From Ligula intestinalis (lineage: Eukaryota > Platyhelminthes > Cestoda > Diphyllobothriidea > Diphyllobothriidae), in NCBI GenBank assembly GCA_036362985.1, contig JAYGXS010000006.1, forward strand, positions 15,637,266-15,701,265: a stretch of DNA of 64,000 nt. Direction: 5' to 3'. Within the stretch, counting starts at the first letter, position 1. Each line of letters opens with the position of its first letter. Shown piece by piece: positions 1 to 10,469 of the stretch. The notes beneath the pieces are model-generated. The model saw only the letters and a program-made list of their open reading frames with translations. It was not told the origin of the DNA and made no database searches. The translations under genes and the position numbers were made by a program.

Positions 1-158
1 AACTTTAGGTCGTCACGTGTGTGTTCTCCTGGTCCAATCAGATCACTATTCTAGGGAAAAAAGGACCGGTAACAGTAAAACGATGATTAAAACAAGGAAA
101 CAGGGTTCGGTTCAGGTTTGTTCCGTTACACAGCCCTCCCTTCAGGTGCAACACTGTC
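1..158 (-). repeat. 3' LTR of the gypsy element (partial)
   Basis: Matches 4608-4765 at about 97 percent. The window begins inside or at the edge of this LTR, so its full length and any target-site duplication on this side cannot be read. The integrase reading frame ends at 126-128, so pol overlaps the LTR slightly. Confidence 0.9.
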
Positions 159-1687
159 CTCAGTGCTTCTGTTGTCAATGGGGGAGGGGACTGTCACGTC
201 AATGGCAACGGGGGTAAGGAGAGTGTCTGGCAGGATGGGAAGGGTGTCCACGGTACAAACGGGTAGTTGTCCCCGAAATGGTTTGAGTCTGGCAAAGTGT
301 GCGGTGAAGGGGGCTAGGTTAGCGTGGTTAGCGTCGCGTATGAGGAAAGTGGTGGGGGCTAAAACTTTGAGAACACGAAAAGGCCCTCGCCAGGGGTAAT
401 GGAACTTGGATGATGTGCCACGTGGCGGGAATGGGTAGTGGTGCATTACGAGGTCACCAATTTGGTTGGGAACCCCGGAGGCCCGCCGATCAAACTGTTC
501 CTTCTGGTGGAGGGTAGCTGCTCCGAGAGTAGTGCGGGCTACGTTATGGGCGCAGCGGGTAATTTCACGGAGTTCTGAGGCATAAGTATGGGTGGAAGTC
601 CTACTAGGTGCCGAAAAAGGATTGCGTAAGTCGGTCGGAATACGTAGATCGCGTGCAGTCCACAAGTAGTGGAGTGTGAACCCGTTAGATGAGTGGACCG
701 TACCCCGGTAAGCTAGGAGGCAGAGGGGTAGGTGTAGATCCCAGTCTTTTTGGTGGCCGTCCCGGGCAAAGGCGAGCAGAAGATTAAGGAGGGTACGATT
801 CGTCCTTTCGACCAACCCGTTGCCCTCGGGATGGTATGGGGTCGTATGGGCCTTGTTGACCGCGAGGACTTCGCATACCTCATGGAAAAGTTGGGACTCG
901 AAATTGGAACCGCAGTCAGAGTGAAAGGATAGTGGCGAACCACAACGACTGACCCATTCACGAGTGATGGTGCTTGCAACTGTCTCCGCGTTTGATGTAG
1001 GATGGGGACAGCCTCAACCCACTTCGTGAAATAATCAATTATTACTAATATGAATTCGTAACCGCGGTACGATAATGGTAAGGGACCGATAATATCCAAG
1101 CCAACACGTTCCCCAGGGAAACCGGCAATCATAGATTCCATTGGCGCTCGGGGTGATTTGGTGGGTGGCTTGAAGGACGCACATGTCGGGCAGGATTGGC
1201 AGAAGTGATGGATTGCGTTACGTAATTTAGGCCACCAGAAGCGTGCGCGGATCACTGATTCAGTCTTGTGCTGGCAACAGTGACCTAACTCGGAATGGAG
1301 GGCGCCTAGCACGGCTTCAATGAGACACCCTGGCACTACAGGGCGTAGATGTTGGTTGTGGGGGTCACGCCAGAATAAGACATCATTTTCGATGATATGA
1401 TTAGGCCACTGGTTCAGTAGGAGGCGGGCATTCTCACTACATCCTCTCATGTCGCGCTCGGCCGGTTTTTGTAGCCCTTGCGATGTATGACGGTACACAC
1501 CTGCGGTATCTGGGTCGCTACCTTGAGATGTCGACCACGTATGACGGGTAGGCTCGGACATGTAAATAGCGTTTACACTCGGGTGGGGGGTTGACTTATC
1601 GGTCGGTGGGCTAGTAAGCATGCGAGAGAAGGCATCGGCATTACCATGGTTACGTCCCGGGCGGAACTGGCATTTGAAGTCGAAATC
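126..1687 (-). pseudogene. int: Integrase part of pol (frameshifted)
   Basis: Inserts element DNA into the chromosome. The N-terminal HHCC zinc finger is visible (near 1180-1310, ending CQSCPTC), followed by the first catalytic Asp in GLDIIG (near 1090-1108). A frame change near 990-1010 follows the KWVEAV box. The second Asp (HSDCG) and the catalytic Glu (GNGLVERTNR, near 800-830) are read in the second frame, which runs to a stop at 126-128. All three DDE residues are present but not in one frame. The C-terminal tail ends in the LTR. Confidence 0.9.
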
Positions 1688-3785
1688 CTATAGGAATTCC
1701 TGCCATCGTGCGACTTGATTCTCGGGGTCTTTGATGGACGCAGGCCATTCAAGGGCACGGTAGTCTGTACGAAGGACAAAGTGTTGCCCTATCAGAAAGT
1801 GCCTAAATTGTCTTATGAATGTCACAATCACTAGCATCTCCCGACGGAACACGGTATAATTGCGCTGGGTTTGGGAGAGAGTTTTGCTTGCGAAACAGAC
1901 CGGGTGTTTGACCTTGTCGCTACCTTCTTGAGAGAGAACGGCGCCCATCGCGAAACCGCTAGCGTCGGTGTCTAGTATAAAAAGAGGTGCCCCTGGCTCG
2001 AGGTTGGGGAGTGCGAGGAGTGGTGCAGAATACAGGGTGTTTCTGAGATTGGTAAAAGCCTCTTGGCACTCAGTGGACCACGTAAATTTCCGGTCTTTTT
2101 CGGTCATCCTATGGAGAGGCTTAGCCATGTGTGCGAAACCCTTATTAAAACGCCTGTAGTAGGACGCCAGCCCCAAGAAACTACGTAACTCTGACGCATT
2201 AGTCGGTCTAGGCCAGGTACGAATCTGTTGCAGTTTTTCGGGGAGTGCGGCTAACCGTCCAGGGGAAATCTTGTGCCCTAAGAACTGCACTTCCGATCGG
2301 AGGAACATGCACTTGGCGGGGTTCAGGGTCAGCCCGGCATTTCGGAGGGCTGCGCAGACTTCCTTAAGATTTTCTTTATGATGCGGAATGGTTTTCCCGA
2401 AAACGATGATGTCATCGAGATACACGAGGCACTTAGCGGGTATAAGGTGTCGTAACACTTGGCACATGAGAGGTTGAAATGTTGCTGCGGCATTGCAAAG
2501 CACAAAAGGAGTCGTTTGGAACTCGTATAGGCCTTGGGGAACCATGAACGCCGTCTTATGCCGATGTTCTGGGTGGACTTCGACTTGCCAGTACCCTGAC
2601 CTGAGGTCAAGAGTAGAGAACCATGCTGCCCCGCCTAACGTGTCCAGCGTGTCGTCGAGACGTAGAAAGGGGAACGAATCGCGGACAGTGACTGCGTTCA
2701 CGCGGCGGTAGTCGATGCAGAGTCGAAGGGATCCATCTTTCTTAGGGACTAGTGCGATCGGTGACGCCCATGGTGAAGAAGACGGTTGGATAACGTGTGC
2801 TTTGAGGAGTTCACCCAGGATTTTATCTACTTTGGCCCGGTGCTTGTGCGGGATACGTCTAGGTGATTGCCAAACTGGTTTGGCGTCTCCGGTATCGATA
2901 GTGTGTTGCACCAGTCGGGTCCGACCGAACGTCGTGGGAGACCAGGTAAAGAGCCCGGGAACTGAGCCAAGTATGCCCTTTAATTGTGCATGAGCCACAG
3001 AACCTACTGCTGCTAACGGAGGGAGGACGTCATCCAGGTTATTGGGTTCGAAGGCGACGACCGCCATGACCGAATCATGCATCAGGTTGAGATCGAAGAC
3101 TGGAACCGGCCGTGGGCTCTTAGTAACCTTGGGGCCAAGGGTCACGCGTCTTTCACGAACATGGATGACGCACTCATGGTCAGAAAGGAAAGCAAATCCA
3201 AGAACGAGAGACCAAGGACTATCCGGAGCAATCAAGAACGTGTGCGTCACGGGGGCATTCTCGAAAGTAAAGTTTAGGGTAATCGTGCCGGAAATAGGGA
3301 TGGCGGTGCCGTTAGGGGCTCGATGGCTTCGTGACTCGGATAATGGGTTTACTAACCGTAGCATGTGTTGAGGTAAACATTTCATCGTGACGAGAGAGAC
3401 GTTAGCTCCGGTATCCACTAGGGCTTGGGTGGTTATGCCTGCTAGCGTAACGGGTACGAGAAACTCGGGAAATTGGGCTACGTTATGCGCAAAAAAAGAA
3501 TGAGACCTAGGTGACTTACGGGGCGGGTTGTGTCCGCATTGCTGTGCCCGGGGACAGAAAGCCGAACAGTACTGACACTGCGGGTTGTGATTTGGGAACC
3601 GGACGGGTAGGGATCTCTTGACAGTCGTTTGACCTGGGTTTGAAAATGATACCCAGGGAGTCGACGAGATTGGACCGGGACGGGGCTGGATAGAGGCTGC
3701 AACGGTCACCTTGCGTTTTTCTTCTTGGCTGCGGAACTCTGTGAACCGGTTGCAGATCTGGAGTGCTGCGGTCAAGTTGGGGGGG
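1688..3785 (-). pseudogene. pol: pol: knuckle, protease, reverse transcriptase, RNase H
   Basis: Polyprotein that copies element RNA into DNA. In order: a Cys/His knuckle (near 3525-3590, with CQYCSAFC and QQCGH), aspartic protease with DTGA (near 3405-3430), reverse transcriptase with the YLDD catalytic box (2411-2422) and RNase H with DTDASG (near 1940-1980). The frame is open from the eight-G run to a TAG at 1688-1690. That stop lies in the same frame as the integrase portion, so it is a nonsense change rather than a natural end. RT and RNase H catalytic residues are visible. Upstream gag sits in another frame across the homopolymer. Confidence 0.93.
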
Positions 3786-4460
3786 GCGACTGATAACCAA
3801 CTGTTCAGTGACCACCCGGTCCCGCAGACCAGCGATAAACCGATCCAACACAATTTGAATCCGTGATATAGGGGGTGCTATCGGGTAAGCGAGGCGGCCC
3901 ATTCGTTGAAGTTCTTTCGCGAACTCCATAGCTGACTGTTGGGGGGTCTGCTCGAGTTGGTAGAATTGGGCATCGGCGGCGGATTCAGAAATAGGTTTGC
4001 CAAATAAGCCTGATAATTGGTCATGGACAAGGGGAAATGGAGAAGCAATAGTGACACCCACTTCTAGAGCGGAGTCTTATGTCTCGGGGCAAAGAAAGTT
4101 AAGCAGATAGCGGGTATGGTCCGACGGAGGGAGGTTTGCTAAAAAAAATGAGAAATTGACCAGCCACTTACGAATTTCCTGGCCAGATTGATATGGGGTG
4201 GGGGCTAGAAGGGGGTCGGGACGACGATAAAAGGGTAAGAACTCATGGTTGTGCGGGGGGTAACCAGGCGGATTTGGGAGGGATCCGGCACCGTCTGCCA
4301 CCATTGTAACGGCCGAGTCAAATGCGTCCAATCGGTGGGGACCAGAGGTTATCGGTACTCTCAGCCTTGGTTCGACGAATAGCGTCTCGTCGAATACACT
4401 ACCGAGAGGTCCATCGATCTCACCCAACGCTGATGCGAGCGAGTTAGAGTTAGAACTCAT
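3786..4460 (-). pseudogene. gag: gag of the gypsy element (broken)
   Basis: Structural capsid-like polyprotein that would package element RNA in the cytoplasm. The chosen start is the methionine at 4460-4458, followed by a Ser/Asn-rich start; an upstream in-frame ATG at 4514 is less likely. The frame is closed by a TAA at 4077-4079 and then continues in the same frame to about 3786, so a single nonsense change splits it. It leaves frame at the eight-G run (C8 in the sense strand). The capsid-type region includes the helix-rich stretch with FAKELQRMGRLAY. The nucleocapsid Cys/His knuckle is read in the pol frame downstream. Confidence 0.75.
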
Positions 4461-4607
4461 AACGTAATAAAAGGGGGAGACGAGGATATATAAAGGTATA
4501 TTGTATTGGTACAAGGAAGGGTATCGGTAATGGGAACGGAAACGGGAAGGAGATACGGTTAACGGTAAGCGAGAGGGTCGGAAGGGATCTAGGGTTGGAC
4601 TTTTCGG

Positions 4608-4765
4608 AACTTTAGGTCGTCACGTGTGTGTTCTCCTCGTCCAATCAGATCACTGTTCTAGGGAAAAAAGGACCGGTAACAGTAAAACGATGATTAAAAC
4701 AAGGAAACAGGGTTCGGTTCAGGTTTGGTCGGTTACACAGCCCTCCCTTCAGGTGCAGCACTGTC
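4608..4765 (-). repeat. 5' LTR of the gypsy element (minimum extent)
   Basis: Direct copy of 1-158. Similarity stops after position 4765, which marks the outer edge of the element. The inner edge cannot be placed because the other copy is cut by the window; the LTR may reach left towards the gag start near 4460. No clear primer-binding site was identified. Confidence 0.85.
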
Positions 4766-5520
4766 GACGATTTCCAACGCTGATCAAATCAAAGCTTAAG
4801 CAAAATTGTGCCTTGCTTCCTTTTCCAATCCTTAAAAATAAAAATAAAAAACAAAAACGAATAACAATTTATCTATTTCAATATTCTTCGACTAACATCT
4901 CAATGCTTATAAAAAAATATTATGAAAGAAAATAATTTTCTCTTCAACTATACTAAAATATATATTGTTTCCTCTTATAATGTATCAGAAGTATAAATAC
5001 TAATAATTTAAATCTCAGTCTCACTTAAATATTCGACAAATGAAAGGCCAAGTGTCTTCTGCCGATGCAATTGAATGACGATTGTGCTTCGCAGCTGCCT
5101 CGACCCACCTCAGACATCTGCAACATCCCATCTAATTATCAAACTTGTGCCAATGGACAACGATTGTAATCTCCGTATCGAGCAGACCCATGCATACGGT
5201 AGATGCGATGTCCTCAGCTGAATTTTTCGCCTTCAAACTGACCGCGGCTAAGTAAACCTCAGTTAAAGGACAAGACAGTTTTTCCAGACCACAAGTATTC
5301 GTACTATAAAACTGTAACACGTACAATGTATAGCTATTTTATTTCATGCTTTTCTAGACTTGTGCCTTAGAAGTCAGGTTTTTTTCACTTAAAATAAACT
5401 CCTTATTTCGCACACTATTGACCTAGCAAAAGACCAAAACAAATACAATAGTCACTGCGAAAGAAGGGGTTTGGGTTAGGTTTTTTCCTGCCTTCCAGGG
5501 TTTTTGACGGCGCCAAAGAT
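4766..5520. other. AT-rich spacer, nothing recognised
   Basis: No open frame with coding character and no repeat that recurs in the window, apart from a short telomere-like patch near 5466-5480. It flanks the outer edge of the LTR element. Confidence 0.6.
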
Positions 5521-5562
5521 GTGCTTTACCAATAAACATTATTATTATTATTACTTCTAGGG
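5515..5562 (+). repeat. Probable LINE 3' tail ending in (ATT)n
   Basis: A polyadenylation-like ACCAATAAAC is followed by about five ATT units (5543-5562), as at many non-LTR retrotransposon 3' ends. No coding part was seen upstream, so this would be a severely 5'-truncated copy. It differs from the TTGAC-type tails elsewhere in the window. Confidence 0.45.
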
Positions 5563-6222
5563 ATCACTCCTATAGTACGCATCACCAGGACGTCAGTTAA
5601 ACCTAACCCTGGACAGCCAACCGTGATGACGACAAGTGTCGCCCGTCCGTCAGCGTGAAACGGCTATGGGCTGTCAGCTCGATTGCCTCCTTCGTGGGGT
5701 ACCTGCTGACTTGGCCGATGGTCTGGTTGATCGCATTGCCGGGACCTGAATGTTGTTTGCTTCGGCAACATCGCGAGGCCCGGTTGATGGGCCGGCCGAG
5801 TAACGAGCGGTTGGCTCTTTTTAATTCCAAATATATTTACCCTCCTCTACTACCTCTCCCTGCGAATCTTCACCCCATCATGATGCAACATCACCATCTA
5901 CTATTCGCTCCCTACCTCTTTCTCCGTACGCACACCAGCCGCATTCCCTGCCTAGATCTCACGACCAATATATCAACAAAACTGCATAAAGGTGGCCTCA
6001 CCCGACTGGAAGAATGCAGCGCGCAGACTCTCACATCAGCGTGCAAAGCGAAAGGGTAGGCAAAAGTCTTCCACAACGAATATAAGCATTCAATCCACAC
6101 TCCTCGTCCACCATTGTGTCTTTTGGTAGTAGGACTTGAGACGCGCGTCTATCACCCAAGTCGCCAGCTTCAACAACCTGAACGCATATTGCTGTTGCTT
6201 GCTGAATCACACTGGCAGCTCA
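5563..6222. other. Unassigned, with GC-rich block 5594-5830
   Basis: The first 240 bases are clearly richer in GC than their surroundings and may be an old unclassified repeat. The remainder up to the Helitron holds no recognised feature. Confidence 0.4.
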
Positions 6223-6569
6223 TCTGTAGCCTTTATAAAAGTGTCGATTGCCTCTATGTGGACTTCCATTATCATTTTTCTCTGGGGTCAGATTAAACGC
6301 CTTCTGCACGCGGACATGAGCGCCTTTTCGTATGTCAGTCACACGCGACGCGCCTACCGCCTTTCGCTCGCCAGTCCATACGTCAATCACACAGGGGACA
6401 GTGCCGGTGTCATTGTGTCACTGTTTGTTTCCTTTACGATTGGTGGCAGGCAGCTGTTTCAGACTCGCGATTGGCATCCGACGTGACAGGTGGATGTGAA
6501 TACGCCACGGGGGGGGTGGGCGTGGTTGGGGAAGGTGTGGGGTGGAGGAACAAAAAGGGCGAGGCCGCT

Positions 6570-7130
6570 AAGATCTCGAGGACTGGGGAACACCGTCTAC
6601 CTCGCTATATGCATGAGCAAACTCAGGATGCGTTGGTTTACGGTAGACATTTTGGACGCTTGCATCTATTCATTACTTCTACCTGCAACCCATCATGGCC
6701 TGAAATTACTGATGAGCTGCTCCTCGGTCAAATGCCATATGCGCCAAGTTGCCTTACCGGTTCGTTGACCCTGTTCTGCTTGAAACGATCAAAACTCAAA
6801 TGTTGCAAGAGATATCCCAAGCGATTCCTAGCTGCACCTCAGACTGATGGCGATGGTTACCCTCTCTTTAGAAGCCGTCAACCTGAGATTGGCGGATTGA
6901 AAGCAGTTATTAACGAAAGGCGAACCGATGTGGTTGTAATTGATAACCATTGGATTGTACCGTATTGTCCCTTACTGTCAAAAGTATTCAACGCCCACAT
7001 CAATGTTGATGTACTTGCGACTCAGCGAAGTCCATCAAGTACGTCTGCAAGTACATCAACAAAGGTTTTGCCCCACTTAACGAAGTTTCATTACTGGCAA
7101 CGCCACATGATCTGCATCACAGCTATGTAC
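6570..7130 (+). pseudogene. Helitron Rep fragment (HUH motif deleted)
   Basis: Remnant of the Helitron_like_N/Rep region. LHLFITSTCNPSWPEIT is diagnostic (near 6660-6705). The reading then jumps, after GQMP, to a region that lies past the HUH box in copy 2. A second block reads KRYPKRFL and later IVPYCPLLSKVFNAHINV. The catalytic-tyrosine block YVCKY is encoded near 7037-7055 but out of frame with the preceding block. The protein would be inactive: no HUH histidines, a shifted tyrosine block and no helicase. Confidence 0.85.
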
Positions 7131-7185
7131 AAAGAGGGAGTTCACAGGTATTTACTTATATTTCCCTAATAAAACTGATTTGAAC
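7130..7185 (+). repeat. LINE-type 3' tail inside Helitron copy 1
   Basis: GGGAGTTCACAGG followed by TATTTCCCTAATAAAACTGA resembles the LINE 3' tails at 17641-17711 and 29488-29567. It sits between the Rep tyrosine block and the Helitron terminus, and the same tail occupies the same place in copy 2. Confidence 0.65.
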
Positions 7186-7280
7186 ATAATTATTTTAAGA
7201 GATTCTCATATAAGGTTTACCTACATAAGGGACAACAACATGTAAGGAAGCCCAACGCGAAGCCGGGCTTCCGCGCTAGT

Positions 7281-8766
7281 GTACTAGATAAAAGCCCAGG
7301 CACGTGGTATGCCGCTGTGCATCATATGTAGGAAAGGACCATTTCTGCCTGATCAGTGGTTTATACCCATCTCCAATTTCGCCGTTGAAATTTCTGCTGC
7401 ACTGTTTTTTCGTATCCGCATTAATGCCGGTTTTATGTAGAGGCCCTTACCATTGGGCACGATTTCGCTCTTTTGTCATGTTTAGGACTGGGAAGGTATC
7501 GTATTACGTGGTCGTACATCGATATGGTTTTCCGGTCGTACCAATCCTGGTTTTATGCCAAGGCAATCTTTGACGCGGTCGAAGCTTGTTGCAAGGCAAA
7601 TTGTAGTGCTATTTACTAAGTTTCAGTAACACTTGTTTCTTGCATCAATTGCGGACTACGGCTAATGGACCAAAAATATTAATTCCAGTGTCCCATGTTT
7701 TTGTCGCAAATACTTAAAACATAGACATATGTTAGTGAAGCCTAGTAGGTGACATTACTCTTCGCCTTGTAGCATACGCTTGGCCTGTATCCTAGCTTGC
7801 AATGGCATCAAAACAGAATGAGTACGTCCTGACAAACAGACCGGTGTATGATTACCTACTACCATTTTACATTCGGCGTTTCATCCTTACTGGTGTAGAA
7901 GAGATGGCTTCCTGGAGCAACCCGCAAGAGTTTAACTTTCCCAAAATGTTGGGTGACCATTATTTGGATTTTTTACTGCATAATTTCTGAGTTTCAAACG
8001 TTCTCTGTCTCGGGTGAAGTTCATAATATGGACTACTTTGTCACGCAGCACAAACAGGTTCTTTTGCGTGGTAAATGGTGCTTCAACTGTGGTTTCGGGA
8101 CTTCGGCAGACCGTACGGTAATGTGACTGCAAAACAGTATAACGATAAAGGTCTTTGGCTTATCTGTTAGCGTGTCTACCGTCGCTCCCCCTCAACATAT
8201 ATTTTTTAATTGTAAGTCATGTTTATGGCTCTCTAACATACAGTGTAACCAGCGTAGGGCACGATTATGTGAACCCTCGCTGAATTATATTCCGACAGAG
8301 ATACTTGTGTGTATTAAAACAAGTATTCGGTAGGAATGTGTCGTGGGGTCGTCTGGGGAAAGTGTAAAGCGCGCCCCGCAGGCATGCGAACGAGTGATTT
8401 TAAGGGAGAGGATGGGCGGGGCACGCCAGGTAAGAAATTAGAACCCGATTTCAATGCCCAATAAAAAAGTTACGAGAGCAAGTTGGGTCGAGTACTCAAA
8501 CCTTGGGAGAAGACACTGAAGGTAGCTTTAATATCATCGCTTAACCCCCCCCCGCCCGACCAAAGGCGAACGTGTGCATGTAGGGGGGTGTGTCCAAACC
8601 TCGGACTAGGTCATATAGCGACATTTTCCAATGGTATCACCAAAACCAACTAGAAAAAAAGCTTAACAAAGTACAAAAGGCAAGGCGATTAGGCAAATCA
8701 CCCTACTTAAAATTTGTAAGTAAGCGTTATTTCCCGCGGGTAGTTCAAAAGGCCAATTTTCCTTAG
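7281..8766. other. Unassigned; GC-rich patch near 8370-8430
   Basis: No recognised gene or repeat. A short GC-rich patch has an open stretch ending at a good splice donor (CCAG followed by GTAAGA, near 8427), but nothing else supports an exon there. Confidence 0.4.
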
Positions 8767-8867
8767 TTTGCCGATCTTAGTAGTTATGGAATGTGTTTGC
8801 CTTTGGAGAACCGTTCTGCATCCCTGCTAGATCGATGGATGGTGCGTAGAAAACCAGAAGTGTACAG
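8767..8867 (+). CDS. Candidate internal exon, unrecognised
   Basis: A pyrimidine-rich stretch ending TTAG precedes 8767 and a donor (TACAG followed by GTAATT) begins at 8868. The 101 bases are open in the frame starting at the first base and read as a mixed, non-repetitive peptide with LLDRWMVRRKPEVY at the end. A chance open frame of this size is common, so the case rests on the paired splice sites. No downstream exon in matching phase without a stop was found: the next acceptor (near 9026) meets a TGA at 9082-9084. Confidence 0.2.
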
Positions 8868-10080
8868 GTAATTCAACCAACTTAAAATTTTAAGTAGGTA
8901 GCTATAATACGTAAGAACCCAAAAAAGACTGCTAGAGACAACCTCACCAAGTATTCATGTCAAATTCGACTTTTCCTCTTATATATTTAAGAACGCGTCA
9001 TTTTCTCATCTAAACTGTCTCTAATACAGCCATATCTGCATTTTATGTGGTTCTTTTATCATGAAGATGGTAGAGGGAGGATGAACGCATATCCTTATGC
9101 CACCCAACTCAGAGGCAATCAGTCATCATGAGATTCGACACACCAAGGAAGTTTTTGATTGTGACATAGCATTCCTTGAGAGGGGAAGAGAACATAAAGT
9201 GACAAATTCAGACCATCATGCAATTTTTGTCTTTGTAGTAATAGGTAAAGCCCCAAGCTTTGACTTAGACATGGTACAAGTTGTAATTAAGTGATTCAAG
9301 CGCTCGCTGAAGCAGCCTTATGTAAGAACTTTACTGGTTGGTAATTACAGTTAGAAACTAAGTTCATGAAATGTTAACTGAAATACGGTAGCGTTTTTTT
9401 GATTACGATGGATTACGAAAGTGGGGTTTTAGTATTAACTATCCTGCGGCGAAATCCTAAGATATATGATTCGTGCCAGTAAACCGGGTTTAAATGCACG
9501 ACTTAAGTAGCATGCGCTTTTCTATTTCTTTTGCATGACTTTATGCATTTAAATATGGAACCCAGTTTCGACATACCCAATAGTTTATTAATTGGGTTAA
9601 AATCCCATTTTCCTCAAATTCATATTCAATGAAAGGATGCCCCTAGGTCTTAAGCGGCATATCAATTTGCGGATAACTTTGAGGCAAATTTGCAGGTTCA
9701 TTTGCGTTCAGTCTACAAGCCGTTTACTTTCCACGTACGAAAGAACTTGCAACTCACCATGCCATGAACAATCTACCACAAAGGCCTCATACAGTTTTCC
9801 TCTGGATATGGAATATGTTGTATACTCCAGAGGGTTTAATAAGAAACGAACAGATGCAACGCCAATTTAATGGCTGTCTCACCATCTTAGAAAAACCTCA
9901 AAATCATATTTTTTTAAATTAATCTGTATTTTACTAATATTTGACTCGTAGAGGGGCACTCACCAATCGCACTACGGGACACGCGCTGTGTTCTGCCTTT
10001 ACGCTTACCCTTAAGTCCCACCAACACCCACACAGCGACTAGCATCATAGGCAAAATAATATTACCGACGAAGAAAAGGG
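8868..10080. other. AT-rich, nothing firm
   Basis: Contains an open stretch at 9097-9244 that ends at a donor-like GTAAAG, in a frame that has a stop just upstream. No family was recognised. Confidence 0.4.
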
Positions 10081-10081
10081 A

Positions 10082-10200
10082 GGCTGAAATGGCCGTTTCT
10101 GGCCTAATAGCCGTCATCAGCCAGCCAGAACCTAACTCATGGCCAAACCTGGCCATTTTGGTCTCAAAGGCTGTATGGCTGCTGGTGGGGCTGCAGAGTG
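10082..10200 (-). repeat. tRNA-derived SINE, body only
   Basis: Carries the core shared by the SINE family in this window (GGCTGATGACGGCT then AGGCCAGAAACGGCCATTT on the minus strand). The tRNA-like head is not recognisable. It lies head to head with the next copy. Confidence 0.7.
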
Positions 10201-10296
10201 AACCCCAAATCACAATGCAACGAATTTATCCGGTCACACAATCTGTGAATGATCCTCTACAAATGCTTATGTAGCTGAATACACCTTACAGGTAAA

Positions 10297-10465
10297 CCAG
10301 CCTGTGGCTCAAATGGTAGACTATTGGATTTCTAACCAATAGTTCGTGGTTTTGTATCTCAGGTTTCACATCGCTTGGCGCTGAGTATGGTTGGCTGATG
10401 ATGACTGGTAAGCCAAAAATGACCATCTCAATCTCTCTTGCCCTCGGCAATTTGTTATAAGCTAC
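10297..10465 (+). repeat. tRNA-derived SINE
   Basis: An A-box-like TGGCTCAAATGGTAGA (10306-10321) and a decayed B-box are followed by the family core GGCTGATGATGACTGGTAAG and CCAAAAATGACCATCTC. It would be transcribed by RNA polymerase III and mobilised by a LINE. Confidence 0.8.
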
Positions 10466-10469
10466 TAAA

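Larger units (their letters stand above)
1..4765 (-). mobile_element. Degenerate Ty3/gypsy LTR retrotransposon, left end cut by window
   Basis: A copy-and-paste LTR retrotransposon lies on the minus strand in the order 5' LTR (right), gag, protease, reverse transcriptase, RNase H, integrase, 3' LTR (left). Positions 1-158 match 4608-4765 without indels and with about five substitutions, so the LTR copies are roughly 97 percent identical over the part seen. The coding region has several lesions: in-frame stops in gag and before integrase, a frame change at a run of eight G (3779-3786), and a frame change in integrase near 990-1010. The domain order and motifs fix the superfamily. The gag Cys/His knuckle and host type suggest a CsRn1-like clade, which is only an inference. 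The element cannot be autonomous as it stands. Confidence 0.95.
6223..7279 (+). mobile_element. Helitron relic, copy 1
   Basis: Rolling-circle transposon relic. The 3' end shows an 8-bp hairpin, GGAAGCCC (7246-7253) with GGGCTTCC (7265-7272), followed by CTAG at 7276-7279 and a T, fitting the Helitron rule of hairpin, CTRR and insertion between A and T. The candidate 5' end begins TCTGTAGCC at 6223 after an A. A TATA-like TTTATAAAAG lies just inside. The minus-strand copy at 31644-32894 is similar throughout. Compared with that copy, this one lacks about 190 bases around the HUH motif. The helicase domain is absent in both. Confidence 0.85.
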
